Shown here: one piece after another, positions 42,981-51,809 of the stretch
How the letters are laid out: each line of letters opens with the position of its first letter
How positions within the stretch are numbered: the stretch's first letter is position 1
DNA from: Eubacteriales bacterium
GTDB lineage: Bacteria; Bacillota; Clostridia; Lachnospirales; Lachnospiraceae
Direction of reading: 5' to 3'
Length of the DNA stretch: 64,000 nt
NCBI GenBank assembly: GCA_030524455.1
Contig: JAUNGT010000005.1
Location: 53,817-117,816 of the forward strand
Position numbers and translations under genes: made by a program
Notes under the pieces: generated by a model
Databases searched by the model: none
Told to the model about the DNA's origin: nothing
Seen by the model: the letters and a program-made list of their open reading frames with translations, nothing else

Positions 42981-43038
42981 GCCGAAGAGGAATAACCGGC
43001 GCGCGGATGGGTATGCTCTGGAACAGGAGGGAAAGAGC

Positions 43039-43275
43039 ATGAAGAAAAATTCGCGCGCCGGTATTTTATTTTTGACAATTATGATGTTATGGGGGATAAT
43101 ATATCCACAGTATGCGCTGACGAGAGAGATGTATCAGGTAGAACAGGACGGGCGCAGGCTTGCGCAGGATGCGGCTTCCGATTACGGCAGGATCCTGACG
43201 GCAAAGCCGGGAGAGGTGGAGCTGCGTTTCGGCCTTCTTGAGCGGATAGAAGAGTGGTTTGGAGAAAAAGAGTGA
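43039..43275 (+). CDS. small single-pass membrane protein
   Basis: A 78-residue protein of unknown function: basic start (MKKNSRAG), one hydrophobic segment at about residues 8-24 (ILFLTIMMLWGIIYPQYALT), then an acidic/basic outer part (REMYQVEQDGRRLAQDAASD) that could be helical. AGGAGGG lies seven bases before the ATG. It starts 58 bases after the GntR gene and ends one base before murI. Codon use agrees with the neighbours. Confidence 0.65.
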   Translation: MKKNSRAGILFLTIMMLWGIIYPQYALTREMYQVEQDGRRLAQDAASDYGRILTAKPGEVELRFGLLERIEEWFGEKE

Positions 43276-43276
43276 G

Positions 43277-44116
43277 ATGAGAGAAGTGGAAGAAAAGAGT
43301 TTGCTGGAAAAGCCCATCGGTGTGTTTGATTCCGGGATGGGCGGCCTGACCGTGGTGCGGGAGATCATGCGCCAGATTCCAAACGAGAGACTTGTATATT
43401 TCGGAGATACCGCCCGGCTGCCCTACGGCAGTAAGTCCAGGGAGACGATCACCCGTTTTTCACGGCAGATCGTCCGTTTCCTGGAGACGATGGACGTCAA
43501 GGCAATTGTGGTGGCCTGCAACACGGCCAGCGCCTACGCTCTGGACACGCTGGAGCAGGAGATCGGGCTTCCGATTATCGGCGTGATCAAGCCCGGAGCC
43601 AAGGTGGCTGCCCGGACGACCCGCAATGGTCAGATCGGAGTGATCGGGACGGCGGCCACCATCGGCAGCGGGATTTACACTACATATATCCGGCAGATCA
43701 GGCCCGAGGTGCGGGTGACGGGGAAGGCCTGCCCGCTTTTTGTGCCGCTGGTGGAGGAGGGGCTCTGGCAGGATCCGGTGACGGACGAGATCGCCATGCG
43801 GTATTTGAGCGGGCTGATCGATACCGGTATCGACACGCTGATCCTGGGCTGTACCCATTATCCGCTGATCCGCTCTACCGTAGGCAGGATCATGGGAGAT
43901 CATGTGACGCTGGTAAATCCTGCCTACGAGACGGCCCGGGAGCTAAAGGAGCTTCTGATGGAGAAGGGGCTGTTTAATCCGGTGCCGCCGGCGCTGGGCT
44001 CCAACAAATACCGCTTTTTTGTCAGCGACGGAGCGGAGCAGTTTTTGCATTTTGCCAATTCCATCATTAAATACGGTATTTTGAGTGCGAAAGTGATAAA
44101 CATAGAGGAATATTGA
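43277..44116 (+). CDS. murI: glutamate racemase
   Basis: Makes D-glutamate for peptidoglycan. The 279-residue protein has GVFDSGMGGLTVVREIM, the first catalytic Cys in VVACNTASAYAL and the second in LGCTHYPLIR. Start chosen at 43277 (MREVEEKSLLEKP); a TTG at 43259 lies inside the previous gene and is less likely. Ribosome binding is weak (GGAG 12 bases upstream), so coupling to the small membrane-protein gene is probable. Confidence 0.95.
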   Translation: MREVEEKSLLEKPIGVFDSGMGGLTVVREIMRQIPNERLVYFGDTARLPYGSKSRETITRFSRQIVRFLETMDVKAIVVACNTASAYALDTLEQEIGLPIIGVIKPGAKVAARTTRNGQIGVIGTAATIGSGIYTTYIRQIRPEVRVTGKACPLFVPLVEEGLWQDPVTDEIAMRYLSGLIDTGIDTLILGCTHYPLIRSTVGRIMGDHVTLVNPAYETARELKELLMEKGLFNPVPPALGSNKYRFFVSDGAEQFLHFANSIIKYGILSAKVINIEEY

Positions 44117-44117
44117 C

Positions 44118-44549
44118 ATGACAAAGGATGTGATGATCAACGTCCGGGGCCTGCAGTTTCTGGAGGGGGACTCGGAGGATGAGATTGAGACAGTGCAGCG
44201 GGGCCAGTATTACGAGCGGGACGGGAACCGTTTTCTGTTGTTTGACGAATATTTGGAGGGGTTTTCGGAGCCGGTGAAAAACCTGATCCGGTTTAAGGAC
44301 GGCGAGATGGCGCTGACCAAGCGCGGCATCATCAACGTGCAGATAACCTTTGCGGAGGGCAAAAAGCACCAGACCCGTTATCAGACACCCTACGGCGTTA
44401 TTATGATCGGGATGGATACCAGCCGCGTAGCCTTTCGGGAGCGGGGCCAGGAGCTGGAGCTGGAGGTGGACTACACGCTGGAGGCCAACTACCAGTATGT
44501 GGCCGACTGTCAGATCCGCATCGAGGCGCGGCCGGGGAAACAGGAGTGA
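44118..44549 (+). CDS. DUF1934 family protein (YwiB-like)
   Basis: A 143-residue beta-barrel-type protein. It starts MTKDVMINVRGLQFLEGDSE and has RYQTPYGVIMIGMDTSRV and YTLEANYQYVADCQIRIE, the usual DUF1934 pattern. The family is widespread in Firmicutes, resembles lipocalin-like barrels and has no proven role. It follows murI by one base and should be the last gene of the ispE-gntR-murI unit. Confidence 0.85.
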   Translation: MTKDVMINVRGLQFLEGDSEDEIETVQRGQYYERDGNRFLLFDEYLEGFSEPVKNLIRFKDGEMALTKRGIINVQITFAEGKKHQTRYQTPYGVIMIGMDTSRVAFRERGQELELEVDYTLEANYQYVADCQIRIEARPGKQE

Positions 44550-44552
44550 GAA

Positions 44553-44730
44553 CATGATTCATATTTGGTGCCGGAGCTCTGGCAACTATGTTTACGATAG
44601 TCAGAGCATACGGTGCATATATTGGCAATATACCACCTTCATAGTTTACTCGAAAATTCTTAACAAAAGGAGCCTTGGAGTTTCTTATTTCTTCCGGAAT
44701 ATCCTTTATGAATTCTTTTATTTTCTGCAC
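44553..44730 (-). pseudogene. possible gene remnant in an AT-rich patch
   Basis: On the minus strand a frame from a GTG at 44730 reads MQKIKEFIKDIPEEIRNSKA and continues plausibly for about 55 residues (FRVNYEGG, ILPIYAPYALTIV) before turning into a Pro/Ala-rich shadow of the DUF1934 gene. The stretch is clearly richer in A/T than either neighbour. I do not recognise the protein. It may be the N-terminal scrap of a transferred gene; the remaining bases up to 44846 hold only the exporter promoter. Confidence 0.3.
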
Positions 44731-44769
44731 CCTAAAATGGGAATATCAGAAAAAACAAAGTCCCCCGTA

Positions 44770-44798
44770 TTGACAAGCCCTAAATATGCGCATACAAT
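44770..44798 (+). promoter_or_regulatory. sigma-A promoter of the ABC exporter operon
   Basis: TTGACA, 17 bases, TACAAT, about 50 bases before the first exporter gene. Confidence 0.75.
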
Positions 44799-44846
44799 AA
44801 TTGCATATACAACAATAATCAAGAAAAGCTCCGGAGGTCACAACAG

Positions 44847-46574
44847 ATGCTCAGAAAATTATTTTCCTACATGAAGCAGTACAAACGCGACGCCCTGATT
44901 GCCCTGATCTGCGTCAGCGTGGAGTGTATTTTTGAGCTGATCGTCCCTCTTTTGATGGCGGATATGGTGGATGTGGGCGTGGCGAACGGCGACAGGGCCT
45001 ACATTTTTGAGAAGGGCGGATGGATGGTGCTCTGTGCGCTGTTGGCGTTGGTGCTCGGGATCGGCAGCGCCAGGTTCGCCGCACGGTGCGGGCAGGGGCT
45101 GGGGGCGAATCTGCGGGAGGCACAGTACCGCAAGCTGCAGTCCTTTTCCTTCTCCAACATCGACCGGTTCCGGATTCCTTCCCTGGTAACGCGGCTGACC
45201 AGCGATGTGACGGTAATCCAGAATTCGGTGTCCACCGGGATCCGGCCGCTTTGCCGTGCGCCGGTGATGCTGGTGATGGCGACCGGAGCGGCTTTTTTTA
45301 TCAATAAGGAGCTGGCGCTGGTGTTTTTGGTCGCGCTGCCGGTGCTGGGCTTTCTGCTGTTTGAAATTGTCAGCCATGTGCGGCCGCTGTATGCGAGGAT
45401 GCAGGGGGCCATCGATCCGGTGAACCGGATCGTACAGGAGAATCTGACGGCGATCCGGGTCGTGAAGTCCTATGTGCGGGGCGATTACGAGCGGCAGAAA
45501 TTCGAGCAGGTCAACACCAATCTGCAGAGTGAATCGGAGAAGGCTTTCGGACTGGCTTCCATGAACATGGCGGCTATGCAGCTTGTGATGTACGGTACGA
45601 TCCTGGCGATTCTCTGGTTCGGCGGGGGCAGCATCCGCACCGGAAGGCTCCAGGTGGGCGAGCTGACCGGCTTTCTGAGCTATGTGCTGCAGATTTTGAA
45701 CTCCCTGATGATGATTTCCAACGTGTTTATGATGCTGACCCGCTCCATGGCCAGCGGCAGGCGGATCCTGGAGATCATGAACGAGAAGCCGGAGATCACC
45801 GAGGAGAAGGCGCGGCCGGTTTTTGTGGAGCATGGCGCGGTGCGCTTTGACCATGTGTATTTTAAGTACAGTAAAAATGCGGAGGAGTATGTGCTCTCCG
45901 ACGTCAGCCTGGAAATCGGAGCGGGCCAGACCGTGGGGATTATCGGGCAGACCGGTGCGGCCAAGTCCACGCTGGTACAGCTTATTCCCAGGCTTTATGA
46001 GGCCACAAAGGGGAGCGTCCTGGTGGATGGGGTGCCGGTGCAGGAGTATCCGCTGGCCCATCTGCGGGATGCGGTCGCCATGGTATTGCAGAAAAATACG
46101 CTGTTTTCCGGCACGGTGCGGGACAATCTGCGCTGGGGCAAGGAGGACGCCACGGATGAGGAGATCGGGGAGGCCTGCCGGATCGCCTGTGTGGACGAGT
46201 TTATCGGACGGCTGGAGAAGGGCTACGACACGGATCTGGGACAGGGCGGCGTGAATGTGTCCGGCGGGCAGAAGCAGAGGCTCTGCATTGCCCGGGCAAT
46301 TCTGAAGCGGCCCAAAGTGCTGATCCTGGACGATTCCACCAGCGCGGTGGACACGGCGACGGAGCGGCGCATCCGGGAAGGGCTGGCAAGGAGTCTGCCG
46401 GATATGACCAAGATCATTATTGCCCAGCGGATTTCCTCCGTGCTGAGCGCGGATCAGATTGTGATTTTGGACGACGGGAAGATAAACGCGGTGGGGACGC
46501 ATGAGCAGCTTCTTGCCACCAATGAGATTTATCAGGAGATCTACCGCTCCCAGCAGGAAGGAGGGCAGCTGTAA
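44847..46574 (+). CDS. heterodimeric ABC exporter, degenerate-site subunit
   Basis: A 575-residue half-transporter with six membrane segments followed by an ATPase domain. The Walker A reads GQTGAAKST, with Ala where the last loop Gly is usual; the signature is VSGGQKQRLCIAR; and Walker B is VLILDDSTSAVD, with Asp in place of the catalytic Glu. That combination is typical of the subunit supplying the non-hydrolysing site in heterodimers of the BmrCD/TM287-288 type. It overlaps its partner by one base (TAATG). Substrate unknown, probably drugs or lipids/peptides. Confidence 0.92.
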   Translation: MLRKLFSYMKQYKRDALIALICVSVECIFELIVPLLMADMVDVGVANGDRAYIFEKGGWMVLCALLALVLGIGSARFAARCGQGLGANLREAQYRKLQSFSFSNIDRFRIPSLVTRLTSDVTVIQNSVSTGIRPLCRAPVMLVMATGAAFFINKELALVFLVALPVLGFLLFEIVSHVRPLYARMQGAIDPVNRIVQENLTAIRVVKSYVRGDYERQKFEQVNTNLQSESEKAFGLASMNMAAMQLVMYGTILAILWFGGGSIRTGRLQVGELTGFLSYVLQILNSLMMISNVFMMLTRSMASGRRILEIMNEKPEITEEKARPVFVEHGAVRFDHVYFKYSKNAEEYVLSDVSLEIGAGQTVGIIGQTGAAKSTLVQLIPRLYEATKGSVLVDGVPVQEYPLAHLRDAVAMVLQKNTLFSGTVRDNLRWGKEDATDEEIGEACRIACVDEFIGRLEKGYDTDLGQGGVNVSGGQKQRLCIARAILKRPKVLILDDSTSAVDTATERRIREGLARSLPDMTKIIIAQRISSVLSADQIVILDDGKINAVGTHEQLLATNEIYQEIYRSQQEGGQL

Positions 46575-48418
46575 TGGCAAAATATGTCGGCTATAAGCGC
46601 CCGAAGAATACGAAAAAGGCGCTGAAAAATCTGCTGCGCTATCTGGGCTATCACAAATGGCTGCTGCTTTTGGTGGCCGTGCTGGTGGCAATCAGCAGCG
46701 GAGCAAACATTGCAGGGACTTACCTGATCAAGCCCGTGATCAATGATTATGCCCTAAAGGGGGACATTCCCGGCCTGATCCGGATCCTTTTGGGGATGGC
46801 GGGTATGTATCTGTGCGGTGTGGCAGCCACTTTTTTCTATAATCGGCTGATGGTGCGCACCTCCCAGCAGGTGGTCACGGAAATCCGGCGGGACCTTTTT
46901 TCCCATGTGCAGAAGCTTCCGCTGTCCTACTTTGACGCGCATACTCACGGGGAGCTGATGAGCCGCTTCACCAATGATGTGGAGACGGTGCAGGAGGCGT
47001 TAAACGGCAGCTTTTCCATGCTGATCCAGAGCTTTCTGGTGCTGACGGGTACGGTTTCCATGCTGTTTGTGCTCAGCTGGAGGCTGTCGTTTATCGTGCT
47101 GGTGTTCCTGATCGGAATGTTCATCTTTATCCAATATAACGGAAAATGCAGCAAAAAATATTTCACCCGGCAGCAGGCTGCCCTGGCGCAGGTCAACGGC
47201 TTTGTGGAGGAGATGGTGGCGGGCCAGAAGGTGGAGAAGGTGTTCAACCATGAACAGCAGGATCTGGAGGAATTTATCCGCCGAAACGAGGCGCTGCGGC
47301 AGGCGTCCACCAGCGCGCTGACCTGGTCGGGCATGATGGTCCCGGTGATTGTCAGTATGTCCTACGTCAATTACGCCGTTTCGGCGGCGGCAGGCGGCCT
47401 GTTTGTGCTGGCGGGGCTGATGGATCTGGGCTCTCTGGCCTCTTATCTGGTCTATGTGCGGCAGAGCGCCATGCCCTTAAACCAGTTTACCCAGCAGGTA
47501 AACTTCCTTCTGGCGGCACTCTCCGGCGCGGAGCGGATTTTTGATATGATGGAGGAAAAGCCGGAGATTGACGACGGGGATGTGACGCTGTGCCGGGTGC
47601 GGCGAAACGGGGACGGCAGCCTGACAGAGTGCAGCGAATACACCGGAAGCTTTGCCTGGAAGCAGGGGGAGGAGCTGACGCTTTTAAGGGGCGACGTGCG
47701 GTTTGAAAACGTGGTGTTTAGCTACACGCCGGGAAGACGTATTCTGGACGGGATCAGCCTCTATGCGAAGCCGGGGCAGAAGATCGCCTTTGTCGGGTCC
47801 ACCGGAGCGGGAAAGACGACGATCATCAACCTGATCAACCGTTTTTATGAGATCCAGGGAGGAAGGATTACCTACGACGGCATCGACGTGCGGCGGATCC
47901 GCAAGGCCGACCTGCGCCGCTCTTTGTCCATGGTGATCCAGGATACGCATCTGTTTACCGGCACAATCTCCGACAACATCCGCTACGGACGCCTGAACGC
48001 CTCTGAGGAGGATGTGCGGGAGGCGGCGCGGATTGCCAATGCGGATTCCTTTATCCGCAGACTGCCGGAGGGCTATGACACCATGCTTTATGGGGACGGG
48101 AGCAATCTTTCCCAGGGTCAGCGGCAGCTTTTGGCCATTGCCCGGGCGGCAATCTCCCATCCTCCGGTGCTGATTCTGGACGAGGCCACCAGCTCCATCG
48201 ATACAAGGACAGAGCGGCTGATTGAAAAAGGGATGGATCGGCTGATGGAGAACCGGACCGTGTTCGTGATTGCCCACCGGCTTTCCACGGTGCGCAACTC
48301 TCAGGCGATTTTGGTGCTGGAGAAGGGCCGGATCATCGAACGGGGCAGCCACGACGAGCTTCTGGCGGAGAAGGGCCGGTATTATCAGCTTTACACCGGA
48401 CAGTTTGAACTGGAATAG
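46574..48418 (+). CDS. heterodimeric ABC exporter, second subunit
   Basis: A 614-residue half-transporter with six membrane segments and a complete ATPase domain: Walker A GSTGAGKTTI, signature LSQGQRQLLAIARA, Walker B VLILDEATSSID with catalytic Glu, and switch His in VIAHRLSTV. The signature carries Gln where Gly is usual, matching the exchange seen in heterodimers, where this subunit's Walker sites work with the partner's signature. It is cotranscribed with the marR gene that follows. Confidence 0.92.
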   Translation: MAKYVGYKRPKNTKKALKNLLRYLGYHKWLLLLVAVLVAISSGANIAGTYLIKPVINDYALKGDIPGLIRILLGMAGMYLCGVAATFFYNRLMVRTSQQVVTEIRRDLFSHVQKLPLSYFDAHTHGELMSRFTNDVETVQEALNGSFSMLIQSFLVLTGTVSMLFVLSWRLSFIVLVFLIGMFIFIQYNGKCSKKYFTRQQAALAQVNGFVEEMVAGQKVEKVFNHEQQDLEEFIRRNEALRQASTSALTWSGMMVPVIVSMSYVNYAVSAAAGGLFVLAGLMDLGSLASYLVYVRQSAMPLNQFTQQVNFLLAALSGAERIFDMMEEKPEIDDGDVTLCRVRRNGDGSLTECSEYTGSFAWKQGEELTLLRGDVRFENVVFSYTPGRRILDGISLYAKPGQKIAFVGSTGAGKTTIINLINRFYEIQGGRITYDGIDVRRIRKADLRRSLSMVIQDTHLFTGTISDNIRYGRLNASEEDVREAARIANADSFIRRLPEGYDTMLYGDGSNLSQGQRQLLAIARAAISHPPVLILDEATSSIDTRTERLIEKGMDRLMENRTVFVIAHRLSTVRNSQAILVLEKGRIIERGSHDELLAEKGRYYQLYTGQFELE

Positions 48419-48432
48419 CGAGGAGGAGCGGA

Positions 48433-48888
48433 ATGGAAAAAAGTCTGGAGCAGCAGTTTCAGGAGCGCCTGTTTTGGCTGGAATGCCGCAGACGGGAGCT
48501 GATGAAGCCGAAATTTCTGGAGCTTGGACTGGCGCTGGGGCAGGGACAGCCCCGGATCCTGAAGCATTTATATGGAAAGGAGCCGTGCAGCCAGAGGGAG
48601 CTGGCCGATGTCTGCCATCTGGATGTGACGACCATGTCCCGTACGCTGGACAGGATGGCGCAGATGGGCCTGATCGAGCGGCGCACTAACCCGGACTGCC
48701 GCAGGGCCTCCCAGATTTTCCTGACCCCCGGCGGGCGGGAGACGGCGGCCCAGGTAAAGGAGAGTTTTCGGGAAATCGAGGAGCAGCTCTGCCGGGGTTT
48801 TTCAAGGGAGGAGCTGGAGGTGCTCAACGCAGGGCTTGAGAGGGCGCTGGAAAATCTGGAGAAAAGCAGCGCGGACGGACGGGAGTGA
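48433..48888 (+). CDS. MarR family transcriptional regulator
   Basis: A 151-residue winged-helix regulator: CSQRELADVCHLDVTTMSRT as recognition part, LDRMAQMGLIERRTNPDCRR as wing, and helical ends for dimerisation. AGGAGG lies six to seven bases before the ATG, 14 bases after the exporter genes. Placement downstream in the operon suggests autoregulation of the exporter, possibly at the promoter near 44770. Confidence 0.9.
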   Translation: MEKSLEQQFQERLFWLECRRRELMKPKFLELGLALGQGQPRILKHLYGKEPCSQRELADVCHLDVTTMSRTLDRMAQMGLIERRTNPDCRRASQIFLTPGGRETAAQVKESFREIEEQLCRGFSREELEVLNAGLERALENLEKSSADGRE

Positions 48889-48905
48889 CCGGGCGGAAAC
48901 AGAAA

Positions 48906-48946
48906 AGAGAGGCGGCGCCGATGGAAATCGGAGCCGCCTCTCTTTT
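48906..48946 (+). terminator. bidirectional terminator
   Basis: AGAGAGGCGGC pairs with GCCGCCTCTCT around an inner CGAT/ATCG stem, followed by TTTTC; A-rich on the other side (AAAAG), so it can serve both the exporter and the iron operon converging on it. Confidence 0.8.
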
Positions 48947-48957
48947 CAAGTATTTAT

Positions 48958-50028
48958 TTACTGCAGCAGTGCGCTTTCCAGATCGGAGAGCATGATATCC
49001 AGTGCGGTGATGCCGCCCTCAGCGGTGTACCACACAGCGGGATGCGCCAGGTATACCAGATGACCGTTCTGGTAAGCCTCGGTGCCCATCACCAGCTCGT
49101 TTTCCATGATGTCCTTCGCCAGCTGCGCGCCCTCGGCGGAGATGGCAGCGTCTCTGTCCATCACGAAGATGTAGTTGGGATTTTTCTCCACGATAAACTC
49201 AAAGGAAGCCTCATTGCCGTGGGTGGAAGTATCGATGTTGGCGTCCACACCCACATTTTCAAAGCCGATCTCCCTGCCGATGATGGAGCAGCGGCCATCG
49301 TTGCCCAGCACATTGAAGCTTCCGCTGGTGCACATGCCCACGATCGCCGTCTGATCCTGAGCGACTGCCTGCAGCGCCTCGATACGGCTCTGGAAGCCTT
49401 CCATCAGGCTGTCCACCTGATCCTCCAGGCCGAAGATGGAAGCGATGGTGGAAGCGTTTTTGCGGGTGCTCTCCACAACGCCGAGCTCGGAATCCGTAGC
49501 CAGAAATACGACAGGCGCAATCTCGGAGAGGGCGTCATAGGAGGAAGCCAGACGGCCGCCGATGAAGATGATATCAGGCTCGCAGGCCATCACAGCCTCC
49601 AGATCGGCCTCCTTGATGGTGCCCAGGTTTTCCGCGTCGGCAATATAATCCTGCAGATAGTCCAGAGAGGTGGAAGCGGAGCCTACCACGCGGTCCGCCA
49701 CGCCAAGGCTTGCCAGGATATCCAGGGAAGCCATATCCAGGATGGCGATGCGGGACGGATCATAGGGAACCTCCAGCTGGGTCTCCTCCTTATTGGCGTT
49801 AAAGCTCGTGATCGTGACGGAGTCAGGAGCCTGTGCGGAAGCGGTTTCCGAAGCGGCTTCCGCTGTGGTTTCAGCGGCGGTACTTTCCGCAGCTTCGGTC
49901 GTTTCAGCTGCCGCCTGTGTCGTGGTTTCAGCAGCCGTTGTCGCTGCGGTTGTCTGTGCGCTGCTTGCGCAAGCCGTCAGGGAAAGAGAGAGTGCGACTG
50001 CAAGCGCGGTTGAAATTGCCTTTTTCAT
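48958..50028 (-). CDS. siderophore/iron-binding lipoprotein (YclQ-like)
   Basis: A 356-residue binding lipoprotein of the class III (helical backbone) type. Signal MKKAISTALAVALSLSLTAC, then a linker of about 50 residues made almost only of Ala, Thr, Glu and Ser. The fold follows with RIAILDMASLDILASLGVAD and CEPDIIFIGGR, as in YclQ/FatB petrobactin-type receptors. TGGAGG lies eight bases before the ATG at 50028. It is the last gene of a four-gene importer. Ligand unknown; heme or cobalamin is less likely given the similarity. Confidence 0.88.
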   Translation of the reverse strand: MKKAISTALAVALSLSLTACASSAQTTAATTAAETTTQAAAETTEAAESTAAETTAEAASETASAQAPDSVTITSFNANKEETQLEVPYDPSRIAILDMASLDILASLGVADRVVGSASTSLDYLQDYIADAENLGTIKEADLEAVMACEPDIIFIGGRLASSYDALSEIAPVVFLATDSELGVVESTRKNASTIASIFGLEDQVDSLMEGFQSRIEALQAVAQDQTAIVGMCTSGSFNVLGNDGRCSIIGREIGFENVGVDANIDTSTHGNEASFEFIVEKNPNYIFVMDRDAAISAEGAQLAKDIMENELVMGTEAYQNGHLVYLAHPAVWYTAEGGITALDIMLSDLESALLQ

Positions 50029-50060
50029 TCTAAAATCCTCCAATATGTGTTGTCTGCGGG

Positions 50061-50813
50061 CTAATAGTAAATGGACAGAGGTTTCCCCGCAATTTCGATC
50101 ACCTCAAAGTCCACCTTGTAAATATCGGACAGCGTTTCCTTGGTCATCACCTCCTTTACGGTGCCGAATTTTGCGATTCTGCCGTCCACAAAGGCACAGA
50201 CATAATCGGAATAAAAAGCGGCGAAATTGATTTCATGGAGCACCAGAATCACGGTTTTGCCCAGCTCGTCGCACAGCCGGCGGACGATCTTCATCATCCG
50301 GGCCGCATGATAGATGTCCAGGTTGTTGGTGGGCTCGTCCAGCAGGACATATTCCGTGTCCTGGGCGATGACCATAGCGATGTAGGCCCGCTGCCGCTGG
50401 CCGCCGGAGAGCTCGTCGATGAAACGATCCTTCAGATCGGTCAGCTCCATATACGCGATGGCCTGCGCGATCAGCGCCTGATCCTCCGCCGTGTTGCGGC
50501 CGCCGGAATAAGGGAATCTTCCGAAGGCAACCAGCTCCTCCACGGTCAGCTTCATGGAGACGTTGTTGGTCTGGGTCAGGATAGCCAGCCGTTTGGCCAG
50601 CTCCCGGCTCTTCCAGTGGGTCAGCTCCTGGCCCTCAAACTCGATCAGGCCGCTGTCCTTGGCGATCAGCCGGGACAGCATGCCCATGACGGTGGATTTG
50701 CCTGCGCCGTTTGGACCGATGAGAGACAGTACCTTTCCCTTGGGAATGGTAAAGCTGACGGTGTCCACCACCGGCTTGCCGTCATATTTTTTGGTCAGAT
50801 TATGAATCTTCAT
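50061..50813 (-). CDS. iron-siderophore ABC transporter ATPase (YclP-like)
   Basis: A 250-residue ATPase of the FecE/YclP class: Walker A GPNGAGKSTVMGML, Q-loop ILTQTNN, signature ELSGGQRQRAYIAMVIAQ, Walker B YVLLDEPTNNLD and the switch LHEINFA. It begins MKIHNLTKKYDGKPVVDTVS. It lies three bases after the second permease gene. Confidence 0.92.
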   Translation of the reverse strand: MKIHNLTKKYDGKPVVDTVSFTIPKGKVLSLIGPNGAGKSTVMGMLSRLIAKDSGLIEFEGQELTHWKSRELAKRLAILTQTNNVSMKLTVEELVAFGRFPYSGGRNTAEDQALIAQAIAYMELTDLKDRFIDELSGGQRQRAYIAMVIAQDTEYVLLDEPTNNLDIYHAARMMKIVRRLCDELGKTVILVLHEINFAAFYSDYVCAFVDGRIAKFGTVKEVMTKETLSDIYKVDFEVIEIAGKPLSIYY

Positions 50814-50816
50814 GGC

Positions 50817-51809
50817 TCAGCGCCTCCTTTCACGCAGCAGCAGATACAAAAAGTAGATGCCGCCCGCCACTGTGATAAACACGCTCACCGGGATGGTGTA
50901 AGCGAAAACATGCTCTACCAGCGTCTGGCCGCCGATCAGCACGAACATGCCAAACAGCGCGGAGCCTGCGATCAGCTGGCCGTGCCGGTAGGTCTTTAAC
51001 AGCTGCCGGGACAGATTGGCAATGATCAGTCCCATAAAGGAGATGGGGCCCACCATGGCCGTGGCGATGGCGATACACAGCGTGACGCCCAGCAGCAGAC
51101 GGCCCACGCACCGGTCATAGTCCACGCCCAGATTGATGGCCTGATCCCGGCCCAGCGTCAGCACATCCAAAAGCGCCAGCTCCCGGCGCAGCCAGAAGAG
51201 CAGCAGCGCCAGTAAAAGCAGGGAAAAGAGAATGATCCTGGAGTTGACGTTACTGAAGCTTGCCACAAGGGAGGCCAGCAGCGCGTCATACTCGTTGGGA
51301 TCCATCACCCGGAGCAGGGTGCTCTGGATACTGCCGAAAAAGGAGGTCAGCACCGTGCCGATCAGCAGCACATAGAGCACATTGTATTTGGTCTTGCGAA
51401 ACAGCCAGCTGTAAATTACCGTGGAAGCGATGCCCATCAGCACGATATCCACGCCGAAGGCCGCGTTCGGATTGGAAGCCACGATGCTGCCGCTGCCAAG
51501 CACAAAGACCACCGCCGTGTGGATCAGCGTGTACAGGGAGTTCATGCCCAAAAGGCAGGGGGTGACGATGGTGTTTCGGATGATGGACTGAAACACGATG
51601 GTCGCTCCGCCGATGGAAAGGGCTGTAATCAGCATGACCGCCAGCTTGGGGATCCGAAGCCGCATGGCGTAGGCAAAGAGCTTTTCGTTTTGAAAGTTTA
51701 CATCCACCGTCAGATAGGCGGCGGCAGCCAGGAGCATCAAAAGCGTCAGAATCACCAGCCTGCGCTGATTGGCCCGCTGGGCTTTGGTCAGGACAGTCTG
51801 TTGCTTCAT
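50817..51809 (-). CDS. iron-siderophore ABC transporter permease (YclO-like)
   Basis: A 330-residue FecCD-family permease with nine to ten hydrophobic segments, including LITALSIGGATIVFQSIIRN and the coupling region ATAMVGPISFMGLIIANLSR. It overlaps the upstream permease gene by four bases (ATGA). With its partner it forms the channel of the importer. Confidence 0.92.
   Translation of the reverse strand: MKQQTVLTKAQRANQRRLVILTLLMLLAAAAYLTVDVNFQNEKLFAYAMRLRIPKLAVMLITALSIGGATIVFQSIIRNTIVTPCLLGMNSLYTLIHTAVVFVLGSGSIVASNPNAAFGVDIVLMGIASTVIYSWLFRKTKYNVLYVLLIGTVLTSFFGSIQSTLLRVMDPNEYDALLASLVASFSNVNSRIILFSLLLLALLLFWLRRELALLDVLTLGRDQAINLGVDYDRCVGRLLLGVTLCIAIATAMVGPISFMGLIIANLSRQLLKTYRHGQLIAGSALFGMFVLIGGQTLVEHVFAYTIPVSVFITVAGGIYFLYLLLRERRR

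Noticed and set aside
44847..46574. Inactivated ABC exporter because of GQTGAAKS and LDDS
   Set aside because: These changes are normal for the degenerate site of heterodimeric exporters; the partner has a complete catalytic site and both frames are intact.
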